From positions 7,171,676 through 7,235,675 of the forward strand of contig NC_089869.1 of NCBI RefSeq assembly GCF_036373705.1: a DNA stretch of 64,000 bases, written 5' to 3'. How positions within the stretch are numbered: position 1 is the stretch's first letter; each line of letters opens with the position of its first letter. Below the pieces are notes generated by a model. It was given only the letters and a program-made list of their open reading frames with translations. It was not told where the DNA came from and ran no database searches. Of this stretch, positions 49,910-64,000 are shown piece by piece. The DNA is from Amia ocellicauda. Lineage: Eukaryota; Chordata; Actinopteri; Amiiformes; Amiidae. Made by a program: the position numbers and the translations under genes.

Positions 49910-52900
49910 GTAAGTCTTTGAATCTACTCACACAGGTGGAGACACATTAGTGTACAACATACATACATATGTTCTGACATGCACTCCTGGATAGAGGCAG
50001 GTGGCTTAAAAAATATATAATAGATATTATATATATAATCCAGATAAAGGCTGCTGCTGCTGATGATTTTTATACACACACACACGTCTATATATATTCC
50101 AAGAAACTAAGGTGTTCCTGGTCTATTAATATTGTTTCAAAGTAGCGCCTCTACTCGGTACTGTCACTGCATTATGCGGTGATTTAATCAGAGTACGTTT
50201 TGAAATTCATGTTGAACTGCAAGAGCAGAATTTAGTGCAACCACTAGATGTCCTTGTTTAGTTATTTATAAACATTGGTTTTGCTTTCATTCCTTATCCA
50301 TATAAATGAAACAGTATACAATTGGTTTTCTTCTCTGATAGTATGCATGTATCTTAATGCCCTACAGAAAAAATAAATAATAACAACAGAGTAACCTTTT
50401 TTCCTGATGCAAAGCTTAGTAATTACGGCCAATTGACATTTGGTGGTGAACTTCTGTAATTAGTACAACAAGCCAGTTTCCAGTAAAGACCCACTATCAT
50501 GTCACGTAAACTTAACCCAGGCATGTTGCTTCCTGTGCACAGATATCATGTAGGTCTGAAAATAAGCTACATCATTTTGTTCACTATTCAACCATTCCAC
50601 AGGTCAAAATCATGCTCGACGATGGCAAAAATTCAGTTTTAACTCTAAAAATCTGACATTCTGACTTTTCAAATGCGGATAAAAACTACATTCAAGGGTT
50701 TCCCCAAAAAATAAGAATTCCCTGAAGTTGCTGATGGTTCACAGTGAAGGTGATCTGCAAAACCTGCAGAGAATTGTCTGCAGCATTGCTTATTACTAAA
50801 ACATGTTCCCCTACCTTTAAAAACAACGTGGGCAACAGGATGAAAATAAAATGTTTAACAACAGGATATGACTTATGTAAGTTATTTTAATTAAATCAAT
50901 AATACATCAAACATCCTTACATTTTCTGGTTAGATTAATTCTCTTGTATTTATGGAAACCAGTCTCAGGCTGATTTTTCAAAAAAGACACAAACCTCTGT
51001 ATTTTTAGCAATGTGCATGGCTTCATAGGACGCTTGGTTTTCCCATAATTTGCATGACATTGTGAGAAAAAGTTTTGGAAAGTTTCCAGTGAAAACAAAG
51101 ACAAGAACAAAATACAACTCCTCAGAAAGTGTTTTGGAGCAGCATTAATCTTCATTTGCGATTGTAAAGAAAAATGTATATCAAGTGACAATATATCAAT
51201 AAAGGGGCTTTTCCAAAATGAAAACAAATCTTAGTATATAACAGATGTGTTCAAATGTTTTGGATAGGAAGACACAGCTGATTATAATATCATATTCCCT
51301 GTAGTCAGTTATACATTCCTGTCTGAGACTAGGGTTATTCTTTTCATGGAGGGCATTTAGTTAGTAGACAATTAATCTGCAGCTCAGTACACTTGACTTT
51401 TGCTGTGTTTAATTAAATAGCAATTAATACCCACTGTGTGAGGTATTGCACATTATATGAATTCTGCGCGAAGCTAAAAAATAAAAAAATAAAATACTGT
51501 CTGGGTGTTGTTTTGGTTCACTGACAGTTGCATGACCCCCTGCACCTGTTTGGTAAGAAAAACCCATCTGCTAATAAGATCTATTAACACAAGTGTACTA
51601 ATTTCATAACTGTGGCAATTAAAAAAATAATTGTTGTTTTGCAATTCATTGTCAATTCATGTCAATAAGTTTTGTCTCCCCGCCTTTGAAACATTTTGTG
51701 GAGTGGTGAATACCCCTCTTTCTGTTGTGACCAGTCAAATGGCAAAATGCTTTTGAAAGGAAATCAATGGCTTGCCCCCAGTCCGAAGCTGGCACTCTTA
51801 CCCTCTTTCATTTGTCCATTTTCACCCTGATTTTCAGTCGCCACCCCCTCAGCAGCCGGTGCGCCTCCAGTACAATGTGTTGCCCAGACCCTAAAAACCC
51901 AATTGACTCTGTAAAACTATTAAAGCAACATCCCGAAGGTGCGTTGTAACGACGGGTTAATTTTGATAATGGGCATGCAATGTTTAAGCCGGTAACCCCG
52001 TTGAGACATTGTATTAGCCTAAAAAAAACATTGCTGGAGATGGTGCTTTTGATTGGCCTAGGGACGGCAGTCAGCCCAGGGACCAGAGTGACATGCCTCT
52101 TAGCGATTCCTTTTATCTAGCAGACGAGTATCAACATTGTGCGCTTCCTAATGGAAGTGTAATTTAATGAAATCTATTGGGTAAACATACTTCAGATCTT
52201 CAAAGGAGGTGACAAAGTTTTCGCTGGCAGCCGGGCCCTGGCTGGATTCCAGCCTCCCAGTAGCTGTTATACATAACACCACTGACGGAAATGCTTCATA
52301 ATACTTGTTGAGTTCAAGAGGTGCGTGTATTTATGATGTTTATTCTAGTCCTCCCTTTTCTCCCTCTTCCTCTGGAGCACTTTGACCAGCGCTCGGTTTA
52401 ATTTACACCCGTGTGCTTGTCTGTAAGTGTTTTTCTCTTATGAACACTTAAATTGTGTCAGGCTACTGTGGGGTCAAATTTATATCATGTTTTAATTCTA
52501 TTGTGGAAAGGCTCATCTGGGTGAAACTGCTACAGATGTTTATTATATGTCTATCCTTTTATCTATCTATCAGTATATGTATGTATGTATTTATTCATGT
52601 ATATAAATGTGTACGCATACACATTATTGTGAGATTTCATTGGAAACAATCTAATCTGTTCATCAATCATTAATGAGTGAATTTGCTTGTAGTTTAAATT
52701 ATTTATAGAGCATTCCAAATTAGAGAGTGGTTAAAATTGAGAAATTCAAGGTGTCCAGCTTTCACTGAAATACCCAGTCCAACTGGTGTATTGTAGTAGA
52801 AAAGGGTTTGTTTTTTGGAAACCATGCATTGGGCAATTTTCCCGCAAACGTGTCTATTTCTTTAATTTTCATGGCACAGAAAGGAGCTACCGATTATCTT

Positions 52901-53479
52901 CTGGCAAGTGTGCGATTTGAAAGCTGTAGAGGAGTCTTGTCCACTTGTGTTTTAATTTGTGTTGTTCACATACTCTGTAACAGAAAAAAATCTCAGCAGG
53001 TCATGCAAAATGCCCTGCATGTTTCACTTTCTGGAACACAACAGTCCTTGTTTTGTGTGCTGTCTGTGATAAGAAACCAACAGTACAGTGTTTGGCAGCA
53101 TTTTTACACAAATGTGACATCTTGCCTGGTGCACTCTGAACCACTCTGGGATGCAGGTGTCATTCATTATTTCAGCCTAGTTTTGCCACGTGTAATGTTT
53201 ACCTTCACACCCTCCGCACCTTTATGTAACAAAGCCCGGTCGAGTACTGATGAGTGAGATTCTGAAAGCAAGCCCTGCTCCAGGTGACGCACTACAAACT
53301 CGTCAACAAACACCCGTGAACAAGCCGATATTTATTGTTCGTATCTTTAAATGTAAGCAGTAAGAATTGGTGATTTTCTCAAATTCCAGGACATGTTGGG
53401 CTGACAAGTGTTACAGTGCCAGGTGTGGCTCTCAGGCTATATGAAGTACAGTCTCGTTGTTCTTTTTGCTTGCCTATTA

Positions 53480-53790
53480 ATTTCCATCCACAGGGGTTAA
53501 CGGGTTAATGCATCGTCATGGGGACTAATTCCAAGGAGCCAATTAAGGAGGGGGAGGCTGCCCTATTCTTATTGGGATGTGTAACACCATTAGTTATTCA
53601 ATTCTCACTCACCAGGGCATTTGGGAGCTGCTGTGCACGAGAGGATGCGTATTCTTCCCCGCCATGGCAATTTGCTAAACTGCCTTTAAACCATAGAGCT
53701 ATTTCATCACTGATGATGTACAGTATTCTCAAACTATATTCCTGGAGGGGCTTCGGCGTCTTCTGATTCCCATTCCGACGGGAGCTCTCC
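53480..53790. promoter_or_regulatory. Candidate conserved non-coding element in vti1a intron 3
   Basis: Unique-looking, balanced-composition sequence with clustered homeodomain-type cores (TTAAT, TTAAC, ATTAG). It includes GGTTAACGGGTTAATG at 53495-53510, which resembles an HNF1-type half-site pair. Function is inference only. Confidence 0.25.
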
Positions 53791-55857
53791 ATCACTTTAA
53801 TTAATGTAATTATTGTCTCGGTTGGACATGTTGGAAGTTTTTTCTTTTTTCAGGTCCTTTACTGTCTTTAGATCGCAGTGATTCAAGGTGCGCTACCTAT
53901 AAAGTGCTTTAAAAGCCTGCCGAGATGTATTAAATTCATGCAGTTAATCGGGTTATTAGACCTATTAATAAACCAAGCACTTTTTGGGAATTAAAGCCAC
54001 AGGACACTGGCCCTCCAGACACCGAATTTCTCATCCATGATGGAAGCAATTGTGCAGTTACAGTTCTCAGTATAGTTTATTTATTGTAGGTCAGTCAAAC
54101 AGCACATATTTGACCTTTTTTTCATTCGGCACCTCTGTAAAGATAGATTTGTGCTTTTATAATATTCTCTAACATCCTTGCCGAAGTGCTTCAGGTTTGG
54201 GTGAGAGTGAAACCCTGCACTTATATAGCACTATTGTTCTGTAAAACTCTATACTTGAATGTGAACATCAACGCACAATAAAGCATCAGACATCAGCCAT
54301 GAATGTGTTGAGCACTTGAGCAGTGCGAGATCTGCGTGCTGAATTTATTTCACGATGACATGTTTATGTGGTCCAGTGCTGAGTAGTAAGAAAATGCTAA
54401 CAGCGGTCAGGTCACGAAAAATTCACATTTATACAGCTCTAGTCTCTAGTCTCTTGTCTGAGGATATGAAAGCTCCATCTTTCATGGTACTGTTCCCTAC
54501 ATTTATTTAACATTTTTAGATTGGTTTGTTTGCTTTGGCTGAAGGCTAGCTCTTTCAAAGTGGGATCCACTTATCCTGTAATAAATAGACATAAGCAGCA
54601 GGATGCCAAGGAAAGATGTTACTTTCAGAGTTTAATTAGCCACGCACAGTTTGTTTGAAAAGGCTACCTGCCAAAGTGGGGCGCTGACTAAATGTTAGGA
54701 TTGTATAGTCAACACAGCTGCTTTACTTGTGGATGAAATCTGACATATGATTTTAGTCCTACAATCATCAGCATGACTTAAACTATTGGGCCCCACATCT
54801 GGTGTGAGGCAATGAAGCCCAAAAATGGCCAATGCCAGGAAATGGTTTCAAGAGGGGGTGGAGGTAAAGAGGATAACCATGTATTCACTTCCTTATGTTC
54901 TTTCTTATCCTCTGGTATTTGTAGATTCACACCCAAACACTACTTGTGCAAGAAATAAATAAAAGCAAAGGGGAAAAAAATGGACAAAGGTCAGCATTTT
55001 ATCCTCTAAAACAGAAGTGGCAGACATATGACCAGATGTAACACACAAAACGTTTGTTTGGCTTTGCCCTTGCCTTTTGGATCTTTTGGTTGGAAACCTC
55101 ATCTGAAAGCCACATCCTTCTGTATGAAGATTTGTTTAGTTTTTTTCTGAATCACACAATAAACAATGTGTGAAATGACAACATCCTGACAATTCCTGAA
55201 TGACAACATGAAGTAACTTGCTCATATTTTTTTAGGAAGTCAAAGCTGTCTACTCCCGTTACACATCTGATGCATTTGAGGTCTTGTATACTTCCTCACA
55301 AATAAGTAAGACAAGTTCACAACAAAAACGAATGACTCTCAACTACCCCGCCTCCACCTCCTTAAAATAATGATTTTAACATGATAGAAAAATAATTCAA
55401 TGTGTAATTGTGCCTCTTGACTTTCCTGAAGTTCTGCTCAAGGCTTATGTGATTACATTGAGCGAGCTAAAGAGGTGTCTGGATCGAGTTTGGAGGCACA
55501 AATCATTTTAGTAAGTCTTCCTGCCAGTCTGACCTACTTCTGCGTGTGGAGAGTGCGTAATGTGTTTAGCCACGGAACATGAAAAGCATGTGTCCCCCGT
55601 GCAGTAGGCCATTAGGAGTAAAAAGCCGATGTTCAATGGTCAGTGCACAGTTCACAGAGCCGTAATTTTATCGCAGAATTAGTGTAATGCAATCTAGCAA
55701 ATTTTCCTACTGGTGTGTAGAAAACCAGAGCGCCTTTTACCACTTTACAGAGATGTGTTGCTCTTAAAAAATATAAATCTGTTCGATAAAATCAAGAAAT
55801 ACGAAAATCATAGATATTTATCCGCCTTTCCCAAGTATTCCATCTTACGTTAACAGC

Positions 55858-55859
55858 TG

Positions 55860-55902
<43 letters not shown>
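55858..55902. repeat. (TG)n microsatellite
   Basis: About 22 TG units in vti1a intron 3. Confidence 0.95.
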
Positions 55903-55903
<1 letters not shown>

Positions 55904-57047
55904 TTATTTGTTTATTTTAAAATTGCCTGCTTCCTAATCATTCCTAAATATTGTAGTTCATGGTGGAAGAACCGGAAATGTCTGCCCCTCTCTCTTAATA
56001 CATTAGCATATGATTTTGCTGATACCATCTGAATTTCCATACACAGTGGCTCCAGGTAATGTACTAGTTTGCATGTGAAATACAGCTAGTAGAACACATT
56101 TTTTTCCCCTGAGGTCTGTGTCTTTGCTGGGAAACTTTTATTTCTTTACAAAACTGTATCTTTCTCTCTCTCTCTCTCTCTCGTAGGTTTTGCTTTATGT
56201 ACAGGTATAGCAAATATTTCCGATATCTTTCTGCTTTATAAAAGGTAAATTAAACTTGGTTACAACGTTAGACTGTGTATCGCAAGGTTTGATGTGCCAT
56301 GGCATCCCACTGTTTTGTGTTGTTTAATTCTGAGGGGAAATAAGTATCAGACCGAGCAAAATGTACAGCGAAGAGATGTCCGAGAAATGATAGTGCTTCT
56401 GGGACGTTTCATCTCTTGGTCGACAGTGTGGTCCTTTCCAGACTGTGTAAAGGCGCCATTGCATGTTGTGTTATTAACACAATGACAGCCCCGACAGTGT
56501 CTTTTGTGCGTGAAAGCTCGAGAACATGGATGACGTTGGTTTAAACCTTGCCTGGGAGTTTGAAGAAGCTCTAATCCAGGAGACACGGAGCCGGGAAACA
56601 GACATCAGCATTGCTTCATACTGATATGTCGATGAGAGGCTCCAAAGGGGGGCAGACACCTCAGCAGAGGTTTGATTTTTCAAGATTACGATTTTCTGTC
56701 AGGGATCCATGTCACTGCTCCGCGGTGAAAGCTGACTTGTGCAACTTGCAAGTGAAAAAAATGAATAAAGTTTTGCTGTCCTGTGTGCTTTCATCCAGCA
56801 GGTGGTGATATTGCTTAAGGAATTTGGTATTGTGAGCATCTGTTGGGAAAAGCAGCAAGATAGAGCGGATGAGAGGAGTGTTTCAGTTTGGTACAGGCTC
56901 CTGAAAAACTGTATTAGAAATCCTTGACTGCCTCCGTCCTCATTTGATTTTGAGGACAAGCAAGATAAAAGTAGGACTACTATGTGCTCAATTTATAAAT
57001 ATATTATATATTCTATATATGATATCTTCTATATATGTGATATCGTA

Positions 57048-57049
<2 letters not shown>

Positions 57050-57091
<42 letters not shown>
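57050..57091. repeat. (AT)n microsatellite
   Basis: About 20 AT units following GTGTGTGTATAT, in vti1a intron 3. Confidence 0.95.
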
Positions 57092-57094
<3 letters not shown>

Positions 57095-59772
57095 CTAAAT
57101 ACCTGTAGGAAAAGAGGTGTTTGTGTATGTATAGCATAGTAAGTGATACTTTTTTCATACTGAGTTACAGAAGCAAATGTAATTCTTTGTCATGGAACTG
57201 TACAATTTTATGAAAAGGCTTTTGTTTGATTAGCCTGTTTCTTTTACCCCCAGTGGCTTTTTCTTAGTTTTAAAAACAAATTTCACTGCTCTTTGCCACA
57301 GTTATGGGTCTAAGAAGAGTGTCACAATTGTCATTGTCTGCAAACAGAAAACAAAGAATAAACTGAATATATTAAGATACAATAAAGAGGGATCTCTTTG
57401 GTTTTGGGCTGATTTTAAAGTGAGTTAAAATAGAATAAATGCATTTAGTATAGAAATTAAAATACAATATATTTTATTTATTTATGTAGCAGATAAATCA
57501 ATTATTGAAATGACACTCAAGTGTCAGAAGGCATGAATCAAAAGCTTTGTTTCTTTTGTTTCTTTGTTTTTGTTTATTATTGTTTTTTAAGTCTCCTTTT
57601 GCATAAATGAAGCTTTTTAATATTAACTTCGTGATCTTTGTTTATGACATTAGAAAATCTAAAGCTTTTTCTTATCCTGGCCTTAGATAAATGATGTTAG
57701 ACTTTGAGACAATGTTAATTTACCATAAAATTAAATGTGAATACTGAACTATTTGCCTTACATTATCCAACCATCTAAAAACACAAATGAACAAAACACT
57801 GAATTAAGAAATACAGTCTTCAGTGTGTGTTTATCATCACCTTATGGCATATTATTTTAATTTCTGTCAGATTTGTATTATAATTATTATTATTATAATT
57901 TATATGGAGCAGTACTCACTGTTTATAACAATAAGTTATAATACATTTAACATTCAATTACTGATGGATGCCACTGAAAATGTTAAATTCCAATTTTTAC
58001 ATGCCTTTTTTAAACACATTTAAAAAAAAATGTTTTTTCACCACTAATATATGGAAACCTAAACATAAAAATAATCTGTGCTTCCCCACCCCCCCCCCCC
58101 CCGTGTGCTGTAGTAAATTGTCAAATTATGTTCTCTAAAAGTACTGTATTACTTTTTTATCTTCATGCTAAATTATTGTTAAATTAGTAAGTTGCATTTT
58201 GGAAGTGAACATTTTCACTAACTCGTTCACTTAATTGAGAAGTAAGATGTGTACAAAGTGTAGCACAATTAGTTTGCTTAAAAATGTAATTTTCACTGAC
58301 ATCTTGGTCTTCAAAGGCCAATTCAAATTAAGACTTACATTTATGTACATATGTATATGCTTATATATTTATGTATACTTACATTGGAAACGATTACATT
58401 TTTCAAAAACATTTCAGCTTAACCTTTTTCCCTAATGTGATTATAAAAACACAAATTATTAAAACAGATTATAAAACACAAACACACAAAATTAGTACAC
58501 TGTTTTTCATTGTTTTGATCTACTAAAGAATGCTACTTTGCTTTAGTACAGAAAAGTTTTGCATGATGCACACTATTGCAAAGTTAGAGGGAATATCCTT
58601 TGTGTATTGCAGTTTAACTATTCATCAGTCATACTAAACTCCAGTTAAACACTCAGATCGAAGATTGCATTTATTATGAAAATCCCTAGGATTGCAAAGG
58701 ATTTTTTTTTTTTTTTTAATCCAGGACAGATTTATTTGTAAATACAACAATCTTTTATGCTCTTATAAATTCTGTCTTTAATTTGTAAGTTGTTTTACAT
58801 AGTGTTGTTTCTTCTCAAATCTGCTTACTCCCGCTGAAAAGACATACACAGTTCTGAAAGCTTGGTTTTACATAAAGATCTTATAATAGCTTATTCAGTT
58901 CGACATTCTGTCTTCCTTTCTCTTGCTTGTTTACAATTTAAATCTGTAATCTGTACAAAAGAGGGTTGAAGGACTATAGTGTGAGTAAGAAGGAGAAACG
59001 GGACCCAATGTAATATCCCAGTATTCATGTGGACAAAATTTGCAAAGAAAGTGGAATAGATCACAACACTGCAGAAGCTCAAGTATTCAACTATTTGTAT
59101 CTTCATATCTACCTTCATACCTATGCCATTTTTAATGTGGCATTGCCGTATGGGATTTCAATGAGCTCTACATTTGATACATACATATTATCATATTTTT
59201 TTTAATGAGAGGACAGATGGTAAGTAACATACAAGTATTTAGTTCAGAGTGAAATTATATTACCAAAGAACCCGTTAGTTCTCTGTGTCCCAAAACCCTT
59301 AATGACATTCTGGGGTAACCAGCTCGTACTTTTTCCCCATGACAAACTGTGCTCCCTTTCAGTCTCCTTGAAAATTTAAGAGTAAACTGATGTTGGCATG
59401 TGGCACCAACAGACAGCAGTAACTGACAAGCAGGACTAGAAAAGGTGACAAAAAATCTTGATTTATCAGGCTAGCTTAAGTATAAATTCATAAACTATTT
59501 ATGAAATGCATTATGAATTTGGGTGCTTTCAACCACAGCTCAAATTCTGGACATTTGCAGCTCCAACAATCACACACTTCCTGTTAGTGCAATTTATTTA
59601 CAGCCCGACACTATAAATTGGACAAACCCTTTCAAATCAAATTGTATTTACTTTCTACAACTTAAGTATTTATAATGAGGTACATGTAAGAAAAAAGCAG
59701 GCCTTCAGTTGCAGACTAGGTTGCTATCTATACTCCAGTTTAATTTTTAAAGATTCCAGTTTTAGTGTGAAG

Positions 59773-59773
<1 letters not shown>

Positions 59774-59824
<51 letters not shown>

Positions 59825-59850
59825 CACACACACATATACATATATATATT
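59774..59850. repeat. Compound (AT)n/(AC)n microsatellite
   Basis: About 45 bases of AT, then CATACACACACACATATAC. A further (AT)n block lies at 60057-60084. Confidence 0.95.
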
Positions 59851-62800
59851 TATATTTTAAAAAAAATCTGCTGCACATCTCAACTTTAGGCTGTTAAATT
59901 ACATGGATGTATTTATATATTTATGGGGGGTTTCTTCCCTTGGAAAAAAATCTAAACCATAATATTATTGTCATCTCTTAAAAATGTAAAATAGTATTGT
60001 CTAACTTTTTTTACACTTTAAACATGATATAAAAAATGTATTCCTAATGTAATTCACATATATATATATATATATATATATATGAATTCCCTTCAGTAAA
60101 CCTGTCCTTTACAAATATGTAACTGTTTACAGTGGCACAAACACACTTTGAACAGTTTTTCTTAACCGTTACACTTGTGGTAATAAGGGAAATAATTTTC
60201 AACATTTAACAAGGAAACGCTACAGCATGTCACTGAAGATTTATTTCAGTTTAGGCAATAGAACATCATTTTTAACAATAAAGTTGTTGAATACGTTTAC
60301 ATTTTTTATATACCAGACTACAGAATCTTGAACTTTACACGTCAATAAAATTATTATGAGGCACATTTTTCTAATGCACAGAGTAATGCTGTCAAACAAT
60401 TGCAGCTTGTTCACCTGTTTAAGTGTTTTAAATAATCTTAGGGTAGATTTCCATGTTGGTTGAGCTGAAATAGAGAACATTTTGACACAGCACATTTTAA
60501 GGTATTTGAAACTATTATATTTTGAGACCCGGCAGTTATAAATTCAAATTCACTGATGGTTGAAAAGAAAAAAGCCAGTTTGTTCTCTTCAGTTTATATC
60601 TTGGGTATTGCCAAGATTAATTCTGTTTTACACGCAGATTGTAAAACAGCATTGATAAATAATTTTTCTTCAATGTCTTTCAGTAAAGGTGATCAAAATA
60701 GCCTTTACGTCTCTATTGGAAATATTACATTTTATATGCTTATAAACTATATTTAAATCAGTGTAAAATATCATTAATTCAAATAATTAAGATATTTTTC
60801 CTCTTCATAAAAATATAGTTAATATCACCGATAAAGAAACAAAATGCAGGATTACTTTTTATTTAAATAAATCTAAAAATTGCTTTTTTATTTTAGGTTT
60901 AAATTTCCCTATTTGAAAAAGGAAATCTTACTATTAATTAATTAAAATGTCTAGTAAGGATGTTTTCATATTTGGTATTGAATCAGGTTAGCTAGTTTCT
61001 TTCATTCTTCTTTCATTCTTTCATTTTATTTTTATTTCCAGGTCAGTATACAACAATAAACCCCCGGCTCTTTAGTGGTCTTTACCTGAGGCCTGGTGGC
61101 TGAAGCCTGATAATGTAAAAATATTTCAAAGATAGAAATGTTTATATATAGGAAACAATTTAACTGTAAAATTTGGAAATCTGAAATTGTTTCTGCACTG
61201 GGAGGACAGATAGCCTAGTTTCACTACCACAGGGGCAGATATAAGGCCTGCCACAACAAGTAGTCACCGGAAATCATAAATTGAGTTTGAAATGTGGTCG
61301 GCGAAAGGTATAAATATTCAGCACTAATGATGTGGTTACGCCCTTTTGCATGCTACTGTATTTTAATGCAAATAAGGTAGGCAGACCACATAAAGAGAAC
61401 CTGTGTGTTATGAAGAAGAAAGAGGAAAAGTGAGAAGAGTAGAAGAAAAAGATTTTTTTTTGTTTTATATATATATATATATATATTTAAGCGGCTGAAA
61501 ATAAGCTTCAATCAAAAATAAAGACACCACTGATTCTATTTTAAAGACAAGGGCCTGATGAGTTTTACACTTTGGAAAGGGTTAAAAGTGTGTAAACCAT
61601 TCTTTTCAGGCTAGAGTTCACTGAACCATATGTAGGTAGCCACAGGCTAATGGGCAATTGGTCCCTCGCTCACCAGGTATCTGGATGGAAGTACCCCCCA
61701 GAAATCCCTCCTCCATTTCCCTCTAATCTCACCTTTTCTCTTGTGTTGACCCAGGGAGTCCCACTTTATTCCCCACTGCATGCCAGAAGATACTGGTCTG
61801 ATCTGAGTAGGACCTTCTCTGGTTATTCATATGCTTCATCCCACTGGCTCTTTTTATTGATTTTTCACATGCATTTCTGTTTTGTTTCATAGCAGATACT
61901 GGCATTCAAGCTGCTATGTATTAATGTCGAGCAAAAGAGCTTTGATTTTTCATTAGAACTGCTTCCATATTTTAATATTAGGTTTAATCTGCTTTCATGC
62001 CTTAAGAAATAACAATTCCGAGCGAACCTGGCCTTCAAAAAAATATATGCTGCTTCTTCAATCAAAGTAACTTGAATTTGCACTTTCAGCTGAGGTTCAG
62101 TCCAACCCCTATTTCTTTCTTTCAGCGAGCCGAATTGTTATGCTGATTGATTGCTTTAACCGCCCAGCTTTTTAAACTAAAAAAAGTAAGAACTTTGAGT
62201 AAAATAATCAAGTAAATTATGTGTTCTTAAAAGCAGTAATAATTTTAACCCTTTCCTACTCACCCATTGAACGCTTATTGATTTCTTTAAAGCAGGTAGT
62301 TTTATCAGATATTGATATTTCTCCTCTGAATATTTACATATTGCTTGGCATTAGGTTTTAATACAAATTACATTTTAACAGTATGTAATGTAAAATATAA
62401 AGGTTTATGAAGCTTGGCTTTTTATTTTTAAGGAGATTGAGGTTTATGTGCATTTATTATCAAAATGTAATTTGCCCACACTTGTAGGTAAGTAACAATT
62501 AATTATTTTTATATATAGTTTCAAATGTCATACAACAGTAATATCTAAACAGTTTATATCTGATCTAACAGTTTAAGAGATGGATATTAATAAATATACA
62601 ATATAAATAAATAGTGGATTTTTAACATTTTATTGGGAACTACTATGCAGTGTATTTAGCTTAAAATAAACACTTAAAAATAGATTTAATGTGTATAGTT
62701 AAAATATATTTAATATTAAAATAATGATAATGATTATCTTTTAACAGGACAGATAAATGTTAGAATTAAAATATATATATATATATATATATTGTTGCTT

Positions 62801-62985
62801 GTATTATTATTAATTATTATTATTATAAAATTAAAAAGTTAATATTTTTATTACATATGGTAGAATGGTATATCACAAAATGTTGCATGTAATACAACAT
62901 GCAAGTTGGCATGCACAAAATTTAATATAGTACAAAATACAGAATAATTATCTTAATAAAAGTGATAAAATGGCTTTATATATTT

Positions 62986-62989
<4 letters not shown>

Positions 62990-63023
<34 letters not shown>
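62990..63023. repeat. (CA)n microsatellite
   Basis: About 17 CA units in vti1a intron 3. A nearby (AT)n tract is at 62770-62792. Confidence 0.95.
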
Positions 63024-63025
<2 letters not shown>

Positions 63026-63589
63026 TTGAATTAGTGTGCATACATTGTTTAGGTTATTTTCCAAGCAGTATTTCTTTTAAATCATTTTTATTTCCTCTTA
63101 GAGATTAGGCTTGCAGACAGATTTGGCATGACTTTCAAACATGGCCTGATTTATGTAACTAAATTACTGTTCAGATTTATTTTTTAAAGGTGTTGAAGGT
63201 TGATATATGACACTTGTTATATAAACTCTCTTTGTTTATTAAGGTACCCCAGTGAGGTTTTAGAAATTACTTCGCAGCCAGCTTCTAATTGTCCCCCTTT
63301 TAAAAACCTTGATCGTGTCTTTCATTAGAAGACATCAGCGCTGCATTAGCCGAACCACACTGACCACGCAGCCAGCGCGGTCACAAAGTCTCGAGAGCTG
63401 TAGCCCGGGCAGGACACTTGCATTTAGAGATGATGAATACTATTGTGACAAGGTGTGGCTTACTTGTTACAACTTCAGAGATTGTAAGGCAAGACTTGCA
63501 TCTTCAGTTCAAGAGTATTTAAGTTTCTAAAAAAAATATGTAGAGATTTGTTTCTAGTATATACACATATATAAATGTAGTTGTGATTT

Positions 63590-63594
<5 letters not shown>

Positions 63595-63631
<37 letters not shown>

Positions 63632-63770
63632 CATACATATATGTATATAAATAAATAAATGTGTATATATAATATACATATATATTTGTGTGTGTGTAGG
63701 TATGTATATTTGTATTTGTTTATCTATGTATTTATTTATTGATGTGTGTGTCTGTCTATTTATATAGCTT
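63595..63770. repeat. (AT)n tract with degenerate ATGT/TATT repeats
   Basis: A pure AT core at 63595-63626 is followed by ATACATACATAC, GTGTGTGTGT and TATTTATTTATT-type degenerate repeats. An open frame on the minus strand here is only repeat translation. Confidence 0.9.
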
Positions 63771-64000
63771 GTTATGTGTGGTCCACAAACATCAATTACT
63801 CCCTCAAACAAAGCTCTGTTGTAAATGTAGTCACATAGATGATGGGCAGTAAAAGGGACCGACAATGTTGTAGATCCGACATTCGTTGAGGACTCAAATG
63901 GCAACAACTACACAATTGCTTACATTTGCCTTCATTTGATATGTATCAAACAAAAAAGGAGCACTTACTTAATTGAACAACCTCTGCCAATTTGTTTGCT

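Larger units (their letters stand above)
49910..64000. other. vti1a intron 3, extending past the window
   Basis: No exon like the next expected vti1a segment (KRSRIAYSDEV in human) was found on the plus strand. Contents are microsatellites (listed separately), poly-C at 58084-58102 and several non-repetitive, less AT-rich stretches (51760-52330, 53480-53790, 55400-55700, 63220-63490) that could be conserved regulatory DNA. Open frames inside are short and lack family resemblance. Confidence 0.7.

Noticed and set aside
52808..53257. 149-codon plus-strand open frame in vti1a intron 3
   Set aside because: The longest frame in that intron, but there is no recognisable domain, flanking splice logic or composition unlike chance. 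Homology search would be needed to revive it.
55239..55281. Possible extra exon after TTTTTTTAG (EVKAVYSRYTSDAFE, then GTCTTG)
   Set aside because: It has a fair acceptor, but the peptide does not resemble the next Vti1a segment, the donor is poor and the frame gives no further support.
63554..63907. 117-codon minus-strand open frame
   Set aside because: Most of it is translation of AT and TATT repeats (Ile-Tyr runs), so it is not a gene.

Overview
The window looks like single-copy euchromatin of a ray-finned fish. The evidence is compact vertebrate genes with canonical GT-AG introns, several Tc1/mariner families typical of fish, fish SINE fragments and long AT/CA microsatellites. I cannot fix the species. 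The repeated 'GCAGACGCCCTTATTCAGGG'-type element is one I associate with sturgeon, gar, bowfin and some early-branching teleosts, so a non-teleost actinopterygian is possible but unproven.

Layout, left to right. (1) 421-16393, minus strand: the 5' twelve coding exons of a membrane receptor guanylate cyclase, best read as gucy2g. It covers the signal peptide, ligand-binding ectodomain, transmembrane helix and the start of the kinase-homology domain; the catalytic end lies beyond the left edge. Its intron 7 is filled by three Tc1-like transposons nested inside one another. Intron 2 holds a deletion-derived relative of the outermost element, a tRNA-related SINE and a hAT-like element. (2) 16394-23393: about 7 kb between two divergent genes. 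(3) 23394-36162, plus strand: a complete acsl5 (20 coding exons, 682 aa), with an IS630/Tc1-type transposase relic in intron 4. (4) 37472-42226, minus strand: a complete zdhhc6 (10 coding exons, 413 aa), tail-to-tail with acsl5. (5) 42227-44315: the zdhhc6 5' leader region and a probable shared promoter. (6) 44316 onward, plus strand: the first three coding exons of vti1a, then more than 14 kb of intron to the right edge, without a recognisable exon.

The order gucy2g-acsl5-zdhhc6-vti1a matches the human 10q25 order (GUCY2G pseudogene, ACSL5, ZDHHC6, VTI1A), and this supports all four assignments. The genes do not form one pathway: cGMP signalling, fatty acyl-CoA synthesis, protein S-palmitoylation in the ER, and Golgi/endosome SNARE fusion. 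An indirect link is that ACSL enzymes make the acyl-CoA that DHHC transferases use.

All exon joins were worked out by eye from reading frame, splice dinucleotides and remembered family similarity. Every internal join keeps frame. I found no bacterial, phage or CRISPR-type system. The notable biology is the transposon stratigraphy in the gucy2g introns and the apparently intact gucy2g reading frame.
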